Source: an uncultured Cyclobacteriaceae bacterium (lineage in GTDB: Bacteria; Bacteroidota; Bacteroidia; Cytophagales; Cyclobacteriaceae). Taken from it: a stretch of DNA of 57,041 nucleotides. Both the position numbers and the translations under genes were made by a program. Below, piece by piece: positions 41,546 through 50,882 of the stretch; position 1 is the stretch's first letter, and each line of letters begins with the position of its first letter. The DNA is taken from positions 1-57,041 of the forward strand of contig CANLOE010000036.1 in the NCBI GenBank assembly GCA_947492745.1, read 5' to 3'. The notes under the pieces are model-generated. The model saw only the letters and a list, made by a program, of their open reading frames with translations. It was not told the DNA's origin and made no database searches.

Positions 41546-41725
41546 ATGTCACGATTATCACAATCCCAGAAGATGAAGGAACTGGTCGGCTCCTTCCACC
41601 GTTCCGGTCAGAGCCGGAAGGAGTTCGCCCAGGCCCATGGCCTGACGGAGGGAAAGCTGCAGTATTGGATCAAGAAGTTTTCAGCAAAGCCATTGGAAAG
41701 CGCCGGGGCCCCGCAAGTATCCTGA
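41546..41725 (+). pseudogene. tnpA: IS66 accessory protein (TnpA) N-terminal fragment
   Basis: 59 codons, MSRLSQSQKMKELVGSFHRS, then SGQSRKEFAQAHGLTEGKLQ and YWIKKF, the HTH typical of IS66 TnpA. The protein normally continues to about 90-130 aa, but the sequence breaks off after AGAPQVS. TnpB and TnpC are absent, so this copy is deleted to the right, while the copy at 32558 is deleted to the left. Confidence 0.82.
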
Positions 41726-42292
41726 TTATGCACTTCCAATCCGCTTCTTCAATATCGATTTTCATGATTAAAGGCTTTATGGTAAATAGTGGTTATTACC
41801 CAATCTACCCTTTATCAAATGCATCAATTGCTTACTTATTTTTTAAACTCCCTAATCCTTACATAGAATTCACGTTAACATAATTCTTTGATAATCAGAA
41901 TAAACAAAGATGAAAAACTATCAATTGACAGATAATGACTCAAAAGACTCTTTGGACGAACACCAACCTAAGACCATTTGAAGGCATTGAAATGTGGAAA
42001 ACCTCCCAAGACATGGAAACGGGAAAATAGAAAAAGTACCCTAGATATTGAATCAAGCTCAATCCCTTCATCGTTCCATTGAGGTTTTAGGTCATTATTA
42101 GACCATAAATTCAAGACCGGTAAAATAGCACAAATGTCTATCACAGAAGTTGAGTTTTGCGCAAAACCACGACAAATGTTCAAAGGATTTTTTCGAAATA
42201 CCTGATTAGAGAGTTAAATAACACCATTTAACTACAAATACCACCCTAATTGATTATTGCACTACCTCTTTCATTTCCAGTCATTTGGCAAT
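41726..42292. other. Junction between island and tra operon
   Basis: 567 bp without a supported gene. A 23-codon frame at 41910-41981 (MKNYQLTDNDSKDS...) may be the start of a lost gene. The stretch carries the change from AT-rich island DNA to the GC-richer tra operon and must contain the tra promoter. Confidence 0.35.
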
Positions 42293-42661
42293 ATGAATTG
42301 GACAACATTTATCATCATTATCGGCTCACTCTACCTGCTCTGGTATGCAGGGAATATTATCAGGGATATGCTCTTTTCCGGGCAGATATCACAAACAGGT
42401 AACGGATCTCTCATCTATGACCTTACGGATATGATGGATGAGATCGAGGCCGCAGAAATGGTAGAGCTGAATCCTATATCCGACAGTAAGGACAGCAAAG
42501 ATGCCTTGACCGATAGACCACTCCCCTTGGAAACTCCCCCAACCTCTCCGGAGGTCATCACTTTCGACCCACCTGAAGGAGGCATGGCCATGGAGGAGTT
42601 TCTAAGACATGCCAAGTTGAGGGCCTCGGCATCTGCCAGCAAAATCCAGTTCGCCGACTGA
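42293..42661 (+). CDS. Small membrane protein heading the tra operon
   Basis: A 122-aa protein with one N-terminal membrane helix (TTFIIIIGSLYLLWYAGNII) and an acidic, proline-rich soluble part (LETPPTSPEVITFDPPEGG). Start at MNWTTF is preferred to the upstream frame. It sits 21 bp before traE, where Bacteroidota conjugative elements often have a small TraD-position gene; no family assignment is made. Probably an inner-membrane accessory of the transfer apparatus (inference). Confidence 0.65.
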   Translation: MNWTTFIIIIGSLYLLWYAGNIIRDMLFSGQISQTGNGSLIYDLTDMMDEIEAAEMVELNPISDSKDSKDALTDRPLPLETPPTSPEVITFDPPEGGMAMEEFLRHAKLRASASASKIQFAD

Positions 42662-42682
42662 GAAACATTTTAACACAATAAT

Positions 42683-42988
42683 ATGAAGGGACTAAAATCA
42701 AAAATTTATACACTGCTGGCAATTATGGTAGCCGGACTACGGGAAGCAAATGCACAAGGGGCCATAGGGATCGATGCGGCCTCCAGTGAACTCACAAGCT
42801 ACATCGACCCCATTGGCAATATGATACTGGTCATTGGGGCACTCGCAGGGTTTATCGGAGCCATACGCGTTTACATAAAGTGGAACAACGGTGAGCAGGG
42901 AGTCAACAAGGAAATTATGGGATGGTTCGGTAGCTGCATCTTCCTTGTGACTGTCGGTGCCGTACTGAAAGCCTTTTTTGGAGTGTAA
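42683..42988 (+). CDS. traE: Conjugative transfer protein TraE (DUF4134)
   Basis: A 101-aa membrane protein of the CTnDOT TraE/DUF4134 family, comparable in size and layout to VirB2-like subunits. It has a signal peptide (TLLAIMVAGLREANAQ), then two hydrophobic segments (IGNMILVIGALAGFIGAIRV and SCIFLVTVGAVLKAFFG) joined by KWNNGEQGVNKEI, the usual family loop. Its stop overlaps the start of traF (TAATG). It is part of the mating-channel gene set. Confidence 0.9.
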   Translation: MKGLKSKIYTLLAIMVAGLREANAQGAIGIDAASSELTSYIDPIGNMILVIGALAGFIGAIRVYIKWNNGEQGVNKEIMGWFGSCIFLVTVGAVLKAFFGV

Positions 42989-43287
42989 TGGAAGGAGGAG
43001 AATTGTGGTTTAGGTTGTACAAGGGGCTGCAAAGGCCCCTTGTTTTCAGGAGTTTCAAGGGCAAGTTCATCTATTGGGGTGTCGGCTCCATATTCGTGGG
43101 GCTGATCCTGACCATGGTAACAGCAGCAATTACCTCTATCTGGTATGGGCTCATCACCGCAATCATCACTGTGGGAGGTGGCCTTACCTATACCGGCATC
43201 ATGCAGAAACAAGGGCTCCATCAAAAAACAAAGGAGACGGGCATATTCATTATCCCCTGCCATTTCAAAACCAAATTCAAAAAATGA
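42988..43287 (+). CDS. traF: Conjugative transfer protein TraF (DUF4133)
   Basis: A 99-aa membrane protein of the TraF/DUF4133 family (VirB3-like position). It has the short soluble start FRLYKGLQRPLVFRSFKGKF followed by two membrane helices (IYWGVGSIFVGLILTMV and LITAIITVGGGLTYTGI). The gene overlaps traE by one base and traG by four (ATGA at 43284). Confidence 0.9.
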   Translation: MEGGELWFRLYKGLQRPLVFRSFKGKFIYWGVGSIFVGLILTMVTAAITSIWYGLITAIITVGGGLTYTGIMQKQGLHQKTKETGIFIIPCHFKTKFKK

Positions 43288-45725
43288 AGGCCTTTAAGAC
43301 CCCATATATAGCAAAGGATACCCAGCGCCATGGAGGCATGTTGTATACCACCAAGGGCGATTATTCAGTGGTAATCAAGTGCATCAACCCTGTTATGCAG
43401 CTATCGGCCAATCCAAGGGGATACAAGGGCTTCCATAAAATGTACAACAATATACTCAAAACCATAGGTGAGGGCTATATCCTGCAGAAACAGGATGTCA
43501 TCACAAAGAAGCACTACAAGGGCGAGGTCAGCGAAGACTACCTGAGCAACAAATACAATAAAAATTTTCAGGGACGACCGTATAACGAGGTCATTACCTA
43601 CCTCACACTGACAAAAGTGGTCAAGCGGGGTGCGTTCTACAAGTTCGATCAGAAGGAATTTGATGCTTATCAGAGGAATGTCGGTAAGGTCATAGACATC
43701 CTTGATTCCAATGAACTTTCACCTCATGTGTTGACGGAGGAGGCATGTGAGCTTTTGATCAAAAGGATGATCGCTGTTAATTTTAACCGAGACGTGATTT
43801 CAATGGGCAATATCAGTGCCAATAAGGAACACTTGGAAATTGGTGGGCACAGGGTCAAGAGCATGAGCTTAGTGGATGTTGATGAAATCAATCTGCCCAA
43901 TACTATCGCCCCCTTTAAAGACCATAATGATCTGGGATACCAGTTCCCGGTGGATATCATGGGCTTCCTTCTGGATACGCCTGATTTCGAAACCATTATC
44001 TATAACCAAGTAATAGAGATACCGTCACAACTTTCAGAAATCAACAAACTACAGCGGAAAAAGCAAAGGCATGGTTCCATGCCCGACCCTGCCAATGATG
44101 CTTCGGTTCAGGATATAGATGCGCTGATGGCTGATGTTGCCAAGAATTCACAGATGCTCGTGTATTCACATTTCAACATTTTGGTGAAAGGTACAGGTAG
44201 TGAGATCGATACTGCTACCAATTATATTGAATCGGCATTATTTGGCTCGGGCATCATTCCTTCAGGTAACGCCTACAATCAATTAGAGCTTTTCCGTACC
44301 ATGTTGCCCGGAAATGCCACTGAACTGAAGGTATATGACAAATTTCTGACCACGAGCGATGCGGCCATCTGTTTTTTTTTCAAGGAACGGCTGCAGACCG
44401 ATGAAGATAGCCCGTTCAAGATTTACTTTTCGGACCGTCAGGGCATACCTGTGGGAGTCGACACCAATGATGCCCCGGTGGATACGGGACGTACCAACAA
44501 CAGGAACAAGTTCGTACTTGGACCCAGTGGAAGCGGCAAGTCCTTTTTCATGAACCACTTGATCCGGCAATATTTCCTGTACCGGATGGATATAGTTTTA
44601 GTGGATACGGGACACAGTTACTCCGGTATCTGCACCTATTACAAGGGGAAATACATCACCTATAGTGAGAAGCAACCCTTGACCACCAATCCTTTCCGCA
44701 TCAGGAAAGAGGAACACAACGAGGAAAAAAGGGAATTCATCAAGTCCCTGATCGGCCTGATATGGAAGGGGGCCGATGGTACACTTACCCAGATAGAGGA
44801 TACGATACTGGCCAATACGGTGGAATCCTATTTCAGTGACTACTTTGCTCAGAAAAAGCCGGACCCCTCGGTACTCTGCTTCAACCATTTCTACGACTAT
44901 TCACTGGTAAAAATTGAAGCTATCATTGAAGAAGAAGGGGTGACCTTCGCATTGAGGGAATATGCATTCATCCTGAAACGATTCTATAAGGGAGGTCAAT
45001 TCGAGGAAATCCTTAATGAAGAGATGGATGCCTCATTATTTGAGGCTCCGTTCATCGTATTCGAGATCGATTCCATCAAGGAACATAAAGTCCTCTTCCC
45101 CATCATCACGGTCATCATCATGGATGCCTTCCTACAGAAGATGCGGCACAAGAAGAACAGGAAGGCACTGATCATCGAAGAGGCCTGGAAGGCCATCGCC
45201 AGCCCCATCATGGCATCCTATATTCTTTACCTCTACAAAACAGTGAGGAAGTTTTGGGGTGAAGCGGTAGTCGTAACGCAAGAGCTGGACGATATTCTTG
45301 GCAATGAAATCGTAAAAAACTCGATACTGAGCAATTCCGATACCATCTGTCTATTGGACCAGTCCAAGTTCAAAGACAACTATGACGAGGTGGCCAAGCT
45401 CCTGTCCATCAATGATGTGGAAAGAAGGAAGATCTTCACTATCAACAAACTGAACAATAAGTACGGCCGGGGCAAGTTCAAGGAGGTCTACATCAGAAGA
45501 GGTTCCGAAGGGGAAGTATACGGAGTGGAGGTATCGCTTTATGAATACCTCACCTATACAACGGAGCGAAAGGAAAAAGAAGCGGTACAGCTCTACCTCG
45601 ACAGGGCGAAAACCTTCGAAGAAGGGCTTGAAAACTTCGTCAATGACCTGGAGCGGTCCGGAAAGAAACTATCGGAATTTTTCACATGGGTCAATGCCAA
45701 CCAACAGGCACAACTATCAGCATAA
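43284..45725 (+). CDS. traG: Conjugation ATPase TraG (VirB4 family)
   Basis: An 813-aa cytoplasmic/membrane-associated ATPase that energises the type IV secretion channel. It has Walker A GPSGSGKSFFMNHL at about residues 412-425, Walker B ALIIEEAWKAI at about 627, and the TraG start MKAFKTPYIAKDTQRHGG. Length is as expected for CTnDOT-type TraG. The frame is open 210 bp further upstream inside traF, but the ATG that overlaps the traF stop is the genuine start. A neighbouring TQELDDILGNEIVKNSIL segment matches the conserved VirB4 C-terminal region. Confidence 0.93.
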   Translation: MKAFKTPYIAKDTQRHGGMLYTTKGDYSVVIKCINPVMQLSANPRGYKGFHKMYNNILKTIGEGYILQKQDVITKKHYKGEVSEDYLSNKYNKNFQGRPYNEVITYLTLTKVVKRGAFYKFDQKEFDAYQRNVGKVIDILDSNELSPHVLTEEACELLIKRMIAVNFNRDVISMGNISANKEHLEIGGHRVKSMSLVDVDEINLPNTIAPFKDHNDLGYQFPVDIMGFLLDTPDFETIIYNQVIEIPSQLSEINKLQRKKQRHGSMPDPANDASVQDIDALMADVAKNSQMLVYSHFNILVKGTGSEIDTATNYIESALFGSGIIPSGNAYNQLELFRTMLPGNATELKVYDKFLTTSDAAICFFFKERLQTDEDSPFKIYFSDRQGIPVGVDTNDAPVDTGRTNNRNKFVLGPSGSGKSFFMNHLIRQYFLYRMDIVLVDTGHSYSGICTYYKGKYITYSEKQPLTTNPFRIRKEEHNEEKREFIKSLIGLIWKGADGTLTQIEDTILANTVESYFSDYFAQKKPDPSVLCFNHFYDYSLVKIEAIIEEEGVTFALREYAFILKRFYKGGQFEEILNEEMDASLFEAPFIVFEIDSIKEHKVLFPIITVIIMDAFLQKMRHKKNRKALIIEEAWKAIASPIMASYILYLYKTVRKFWGEAVVVTQELDDILGNEIVKNSILSNSDTICLLDQSKFKDNYDEVAKLLSINDVERRKIFTINKLNNKYGRGKFKEVYIRRGSEGEVYGVEVSLYEYLTYTTERKEKEAVQLYLDRAKTFEEGLENFVNDLERSGKKLSEFFTWVNANQQAQLSA

Positions 45726-45727
45726 CG

Positions 45728-46384
45728 ATGAAAACAAAAACAACAATACTTATTCTTTGCCTACTGGGTGCATGGCAAGTGACCGGTGCCCAACAGATTG
45801 TCTGGGACCCGACCGTGACCTCGACCTTGGTACTCAACCACCGGGCACAGCAGGAAAAACTGTTGGACATCAGGAACAATGAATCCCGCATCATGGTGGC
45901 CCAGACCTTCATCAGCCGCAAGGTGGAACAGATAAGGGAGATCGAACAGAAAATGCATGAAAGATTGAAGACCGTAAGTACCGTGGTGAAGGACGGAAAG
46001 AACATCGTCTATGCCTCGGCCATTGCCCGGGATATCGGCAAGTACCAAGGGCAGATGATAGACCATGCCAAGGGCAACAATGCACTGCTCATCGTTGCCT
46101 ACCAAACTGAAAAGGCCCTCATAGAGAGGACCGCTGACCTTTTCACCTACATATCGGGTGCACTTGTGGGTGGGGACTTCAATCTATTGGACAACAAGCA
46201 GCGGCACGATATCATACTTCATGTGGTCAACGAGCTCAGGGCCATGAGGGGCCTCGCCTATGGGGTGGCACGTAGGATGAGGATTGCACGTAGGGCAGGA
46301 ATCTGGAAGACCCTCAACCCCTTTGATGTGAATTATCCCAACAGGGATGCAGAACTGGTTGAAGGCATACTCAAAAATCTATGA
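45728..46384 (+). CDS. TraI-position secreted transfer protein, copy 1
   Basis: A 218-aa exported protein with signal peptide TTILILCLLGAWQVTGAQ. It is all-helical, with heptad-like stretches (RKVEQIREIEQKMHERLKTV). It is paralogous to the next gene over its full length: VYASAIARDIGKYQGQM versus VYIRKIINDIAKFQRQM, and ELRAMRGLAYGVARRMRIAR versus ELRIMRGLAYGVARKMRLAK. Position between TraG and TraJ equals TraI (VirB5-like) of CTnDOT, where a periplasmic helical protein of this size is expected. The assignment is by position and architecture. Confidence 0.72.
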   Translation: MKTKTTILILCLLGAWQVTGAQQIVWDPTVTSTLVLNHRAQQEKLLDIRNNESRIMVAQTFISRKVEQIREIEQKMHERLKTVSTVVKDGKNIVYASAIARDIGKYQGQMIDHAKGNNALLIVAYQTEKALIERTADLFTYISGALVGGDFNLLDNKQRHDIILHVVNELRAMRGLAYGVARRMRIARRAGIWKTLNPFDVNYPNRDAELVEGILKNL

Positions 46385-46385
46385 T

Positions 46386-47048
46386 ATGAAGAAATACCTT
46401 CTTTCCTTCTTATTGACTGTATTGACTGTGTCCCTGGTCAGAGCACAGGGTTTCAGTATTGTTTTTGACTACCGTATGGTCGAATCCATTACGGCCAATC
46501 ACGAGGTAACCCTGTCCCTGTTGAGACCTATCAATGGAGACCTCGATAAGATAAGGGGCCATAGGGAATCCATCTCAAAAAAAATCGCCGTCATCCAAGG
46601 AATACAACAGCTCATGTACGATGGTCACTTTAGGGTCGCACACAGGGTCTCCAAGGGCACCCACGTAGTCTATATTCGTAAAATCATCAATGATATTGCC
46701 AAGTTTCAGCGGCAGATGGTCACTTATGCCAAAGAAAACCCCAAACTGCTCTTGGTGGCCTATCAGGGAGAAAGCGCACTGGTGACCAGAACGCTCCACC
46801 TTTTCAGCTATGTGCATGACAACGCACTCAAAGGTGGTGACAATAATCTCATTTCCGCGAAGCAGCGAATGCAGCTGATAAGATATGTCATCAAGGAACT
46901 GCGCATTATGAGAGGGTTGGCTTATGGAGTTGCGCGAAAGATGAGGTTAGCGAAAAGGGTGGGCATCATTAAGGCCATTGACCCGTTCAGGCTAAGTTAT
47001 CCAAATAGGGATTTGGCCATCATCAAAGATATCCTGGACCGATTATGA
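46386..47048 (+). CDS. TraI-position secreted transfer protein, copy 2
   Basis: A 220-aa paralogue of the preceding protein, with its own signal peptide (YLLSFLLTVLTVSLVRAQ). The conserved core is LRIMRGLAYGVARKMRLAK, and the closing motif DPFRLSYPNRDLAIIKDIL parallels NPFDVNYPNRDAELVEGIL. It starts one base after the stop of copy 1 and its stop overlaps the next ATG (ATGA at 47045), so all three are co-translated. Two distinct subunits of one helical assembly is a plausible reading. Confidence 0.72.
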   Translation: MKKYLLSFLLTVLTVSLVRAQGFSIVFDYRMVESITANHEVTLSLLRPINGDLDKIRGHRESISKKIAVIQGIQQLMYDGHFRVAHRVSKGTHVVYIRKIINDIAKFQRQMVTYAKENPKLLLVAYQGESALVTRTLHLFSYVHDNALKGGDNNLISAKQRMQLIRYVIKELRIMRGLAYGVARKMRLAKRVGIIKAIDPFRLSYPNRDLAIIKDILDRL

Positions 47049-47674
47049 AAGCAACAACGATCATATTGATGATTTTGCTGGTATTGACAAGCTCAACTTC
47101 TTTTGCCCAGATGCCGATACAGGATAGGAACTCACGCTATCAGAGAGAGAGAATGGTATTTCAGAGGTGGAATGCCTTCAGGCCGAAATGGTATTTCAGG
47201 CTGTTCCACAACAGGTACCGAAAGGGCCCCGATAGAAGGAATGTTCGTCAACTGGCACCGACCCTGTTCCTTTTGAACCGGAATGCCGGGTACATTGCCG
47301 GTGAGCAGAAAGAGACCAACGAATGGGAAAGCTATAAACTAGCGCAACAGGCAAACATCATGGCAGAGAGCCACTACCATATCTATTTCAGGCAAAGGTT
47401 CGGACAGATGCAATCAAGGTTCTCGGACCTATACCAAAGGTGCATGGAGCTGGAGGTATCCGAACCCACACTTCAGGAGCTGTCGGCGGAATCGGCCATG
47501 TTGAAAGAGTACCTCAATGCGGTTCGGGAGGGCAACACCGAACCAGGTGCAAGCAGGGAGGCCATGAAAGAGATCTTGAAGGACTACGGGACACTGGTCG
47601 CCATGGCCCGCAGGATTGTTGAAATCCATACCACGAAAATGAAAATCAGAAAAAAGGGTATTCCGGATAACTGA
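47045..47674 (+). CDS. Secreted tra-operon protein of unknown family
   Basis: A 209-aa exported protein. Signal peptide is TTIILMILLVLTSSTSFAQ. The mature part is basic and Arg-rich near its start (RNSRYQRERMVFQRWNAFRP) and helical thereafter. It is coupled to the upstream paralogue pair by a 4-base overlap and followed after 13 bp by traJ. It probably belongs to the periplasmic part of the transfer machine. I recognise no named family. Confidence 0.65.
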   Translation: MKATTIILMILLVLTSSTSFAQMPIQDRNSRYQRERMVFQRWNAFRPKWYFRLFHNRYRKGPDRRNVRQLAPTLFLLNRNAGYIAGEQKETNEWESYKLAQQANIMAESHYHIYFRQRFGQMQSRFSDLYQRCMELEVSEPTLQELSAESAMLKEYLNAVREGNTEPGASREAMKEILKDYGTLVAMARRIVEIHTTKMKIRKKGIPDN

Positions 47675-47687
47675 AAAACGACGCACC

Positions 47688-48677
47688 ATGAGAGAAATCA
47701 TAGATAGGGAAATATTGCTGCTGTACAGGGGACTGTTCAACAAATTGATAACGGAGACATCGATCTTTGTCAACGATGCGCAGGCACTGTGCGCCATCTT
47801 TATGTTCCTGTTCTTTGCTGTCAGGGCCTATGGCATGCTGGTGGGTGACAAGGACCTGAAGATCATGCCACTGCTCAGGCCTTTCGGGCTTGCCTTTGTG
47901 CTGTTCCTTTGGCCCGAATTCATAGGTCTGATGAATGTTCCGGGCGAACTCATTGCGGATAAATCCAAGGGCATCCTGGAGGATAGAATCGGTGAGGTAG
48001 ATGCCCTCCAATTGCTCAGAAGGAAAAAAATGGCAGAGGTCGCCCGAAGGCTTATCGAGGACAGTGCCGAACTGGAACAATGGGATGATGGCGAAGAGGA
48101 CGATTGGGCAAGTTGGACCGGTGTGGATTTCGGACAGATCTTTGATGAGATCAAAGGGTACTATATCATCATACTTTCCAAGTTGAGATGGCTCGTGGTC
48201 GAGACCTTGGAATTTATCGTGATCACCATATTCCAGGTCTGCTCTTACTTTATCTTTTTCCTACAGATCATCTTTGGTGCCATTCTCATCATATTGGGAC
48301 CTTTCGCATTTGCATTTTCCACCTTACCGGCATTTAAGGACAGCTATATCAACTGGATAGCCAGGTATTTCTCCGTGACACTGTATTTGGGCCTCGGATA
48401 CTTGGTGATGTCCCTATCGATGTTGCTCATCACCTATGCACTGGAAAAGGAGCTGCTTATACTGGAATATGTACTTCAGAATGAGGCTGCCTTTTTTCTG
48501 TTCATCTCCAGCAATGATGGGTCAGCAAATTTCTATTTGGTTTCACTGCTCATAGGTGCTTCAACCATGCTGACCATACCCATACTCAGTACATGGATCA
48601 TCTCTACTACAGGTATCGGTAACGCGGTCAGCACAGCAGTGAAGGGGGGTATGGTCATCACCAGAGCGGTAACATAA
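47688..48677 (+). CDS. traJ: Conjugative transfer membrane protein TraJ
   Basis: A 329-aa inner-membrane protein of the CTnDOT TraJ family (VirB6-like). It has two N-terminal helices (AQALCAIFMFLFFAVRAYGM and LRPFGLAFVLFLWPEFIGLM), an acidic cytoplasmic region (DDGEEDDWASWTG) and four to five C-terminal helices (VCSYFIFFLQIIFGAILIIL, LYLGLGYLVMSLSMLLITYA). Characteristic FGAILIILGPFAFAFS and ending VKGGMV also fit. Size is as in CTnDOT. Confidence 0.9.
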   Translation: MREIIDREILLLYRGLFNKLITETSIFVNDAQALCAIFMFLFFAVRAYGMLVGDKDLKIMPLLRPFGLAFVLFLWPEFIGLMNVPGELIADKSKGILEDRIGEVDALQLLRRKKMAEVARRLIEDSAELEQWDDGEEDDWASWTGVDFGQIFDEIKGYYIIILSKLRWLVVETLEFIVITIFQVCSYFIFFLQIIFGAILIILGPFAFAFSTLPAFKDSYINWIARYFSVTLYLGLGYLVMSLSMLLITYALEKELLILEYVLQNEAAFFLFISSNDGSANFYLVSLLIGASTMLTIPILSTWIISTTGIGNAVSTAVKGGMVITRAVT

Positions 48678-48690
48678 AGCAATTGGAAAA

Positions 48691-49305
48691 ATGATAATAC
48701 GAAACATTGAGTCAAAGATAAAAATATCCCTATTGGTATCATTGGGCAGCATGGTAACGGCCGCCGTTTTGGTAGCCATCGGCCTGAACCACGCTTTCAG
48801 GGTGGTGGAAGAAAGCAGAAAGAGCATCTATGTGCTCGACCACGGGGTCCCTGTCCTTGTACAACAAACAGGGCAGGATGTCAATAGACTGGTGGAGTAT
48901 AAGTCGCACATCAGCCTGTTCCATATGCTCTTCTTCAATCTGCCGCCCGATGACGAGTTCATGAAGGCAAATATCGCGAAATCCATGTACCTGATCGACA
49001 AAACAGGCGCAATGGAGTACAACAACCTGAAGGAAAAAGGATACTTCAATGCTATCCTTTCCAGTAGTGCCGTGGTCTCCATCAAGACCGATTCCATTCA
49101 GGTAGATATGGAGAAAAAGGACTTCAAATTCTTTGGTACACAGCGCATAGAAAGAGATACAAGGATACTGACCAGACAATTGATCACCACGGGTTTCTTT
49201 CAGGATGTCCCGCGCTCTGACAATAATCCGCATGGGGTGCTGATTACCGGCTGGAAGACCATACTCAATAAGGACATTAAAGACAGACACAAAAATGATT
49301 TCTGA
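48691..49305 (+). CDS. traK: Conjugative transfer protein TraK
   Basis: A 204-aa TraK-family protein (VirB8-like). One N-terminal membrane helix (ISLLVSLGSMVTAAVLVAIG) precedes a periplasmic domain of about 160 residues. Typical segments include RKSIYVLDHGVPVLVQQT, the AKSMYLIDKTGAMEYN region and FFGTQRIERDTRILTRQLIT. Position after TraJ and length match the family. It overlaps the next gene by 11 bp. Confidence 0.9.
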   Translation: MIIRNIESKIKISLLVSLGSMVTAAVLVAIGLNHAFRVVEESRKSIYVLDHGVPVLVQQTGQDVNRLVEYKSHISLFHMLFFNLPPDDEFMKANIAKSMYLIDKTGAMEYNNLKEKGYFNAILSSSAVVSIKTDSIQVDMEKKDFKFFGTQRIERDTRILTRQLITTGFFQDVPRSDNNPHGVLITGWKTILNKDIKDRHKNDF

Positions 49306-49705
49306 AAACAAGGATAAGGTAAATCCCCCCAGTGAAAGTCCCAACTCCGGACCTTCCGGATTTGTCAGGAAACTGGATGCACAGGTGCAAAGGTCGCCAA
49401 AGAGGACCATAGCGATTATGGCCGGACTTTTTATTGCCGGCATCGTCTCGATATTTATCAGGAAATCGCACGTGGACCAAGGCCGTTCCAAAGTCATCAA
49501 CGGGGTGACCACGAATATCGGACTGCCCGATACGGTAGGTGATGGTTTTTTCTCCGGGTTGATGGAAATCAAAGAGGTACTGGACCTCGAAAAGAAGTTC
49601 GTGGAAACACTGGCAAAAGATACACTCACCAGGGAAGACAGTCTGTTCATCCTTGATCTCAACAGAAAATTAAACAGAATGGTACATGAAAAAGATAAAC
49701 CTTAG
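49295..49705 (+). CDS. Small single-pass tra protein (TraL position)
   Basis: A 136-aa protein with a polar N-terminus, one membrane helix (TIAIMAGLFIAGIVSIFI at about 50-68) and a helical periplasmic tail (LMEIKEVLDLEKKFVETL, LFILDLNRKLNRMV). It overlaps traK by 11 bp and traM by 20 bp. The place in the operon equals TraL of CTnDOT, but sequence similarity to TraL cannot be claimed by eye. Confidence 0.68.
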   Translation: MISENKDKVNPPSESPNSGPSGFVRKLDAQVQRSPKRTIAIMAGLFIAGIVSIFIRKSHVDQGRSKVINGVTTNIGLPDTVGDGFFSGLMEIKEVLDLEKKFVETLAKDTLTREDSLFILDLNRKLNRMVHEKDKP

Positions 49706-50882
49706 GTCACCCAAGTATATCATTCCCTTGATAGCGCTACCCTTTCTTTTCGGCTTCAACTGGATTATCGGTGATATGGTCAAAGAAGAGGAATCCGCTA
49801 CTACGGCCATGGCTGAACTGGAAAGCCTGAACGCTGAAATTCCAAGTGCCAACCTGAGCAAACGAAAGATCAAGGAGAAGTTCGACAGCTTCAAGGAAAC
49901 CTACAAAAATGATAGGGATTTCACGGCAATCAACAACATCGATGAAATCAACGAACTGACCTCGGGCATGGATTCGAGGTATAGCCAAGAGGAAAGGGAG
50001 TTCATTGACTCCATCAACAACTCCATACTCCATGATGAAAAGGCAACCTACCTGAATGAACTGGACAATATCAAACCCTATGCCCAAAAGTCCGAGCCTA
50101 CCGGCAGGTCACAGGCCGCCAAAGCTGCCGAGCCATTGTCCAAAGTGTCAGCCCGGGCAAGGCGCGAAAGTAATGAAGAAAGAGAACTGAGACTGTTCCG
50201 TCAACAGATGCTGATGCTGGACAGTTTGACGAAATCACCCGAGCAACGCCATGAGGAGCAGGAAGAGGCAAAAAGGAAGATCTTACTGGAGGAATTGCGG
50301 CAAAAGGAAACAGCAAGAAAAGAAAAAGAGGTAGAGGTCGGCAAGAGAACACCCATCAACAGAAAGTACTTTAACACGGTACAGAGCAATCATAACAAAT
50401 CCCACATCAAGGCCATGATCGACGAGGATATCAAAGTGGTAGATGGCAGTAGGGTCAGGGTCAGGATACTGGACGATATCGTGGCAGGGGGACACTTTCT
50501 GAAAAAGGGCAGTTACCTTTATGGTACGGTGTCATCTTTCGGGAATCAAAGGCTGTCCATCAACATCAGATCGATCATGATAAATGATGAGATACTACCT
50601 GTCAATCTACTGGTCTATGACAACGATTACAATGAGGGGCTGTATGTGCCCCTATCGAAGTTCACGGAGTTCACCAAAAACCTTGGCGGAGACCTTTCCA
50701 ATGGCTCCAATCCCAATATACAGAACAATGAAGATCCGAACAATCTGAACCAGCTCCTTTTTGGCCTGGCCAACAGAGGGGTGCAATCCGGAACACAGGC
50801 CGTAGGGAAGGCCGCAAGAAGGAACAGGGCCAAACTGAAATACAATACCATTATCTATCTAATAGACCCAGATGAGCTATGA
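49686..50882 (+). CDS. traM: Conjugative transfer protein TraM (VirB10-like)
   Basis: A 398-aa envelope-spanning protein. A membrane helix near the N-terminus (YIIPLIALPFLFGFNWIIGD) is followed by a long charged helical/linker region (REERELRLFRQQMLMLDSLT, EEAKRKILLEELRQKE) and a C-terminal TraM domain (about 240-398: SRVRVRILDDIVAGGHFLKK, GSYLYGTVSSFGNQRLSINI, LLVYDNDYNEGLYVPLS). This matches the TraM C-terminal family. Its stop overlaps the start of traN (ATGA). Confidence 0.92.
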   Translation: MKKINLRSPKYIIPLIALPFLFGFNWIIGDMVKEEESATTAMAELESLNAEIPSANLSKRKIKEKFDSFKETYKNDRDFTAINNIDEINELTSGMDSRYSQEEREFIDSINNSILHDEKATYLNELDNIKPYAQKSEPTGRSQAAKAAEPLSKVSARARRESNEERELRLFRQQMLMLDSLTKSPEQRHEEQEEAKRKILLEELRQKETARKEKEVEVGKRTPINRKYFNTVQSNHNKSHIKAMIDEDIKVVDGSRVRVRILDDIVAGGHFLKKGSYLYGTVSSFGNQRLSINIRSIMINDEILPVNLLVYDNDYNEGLYVPLSKFTEFTKNLGGDLSNGSNPNIQNNEDPNNLNQLLFGLANRGVQSGTQAVGKAARRNRAKLKYNTIIYLIDPDEL

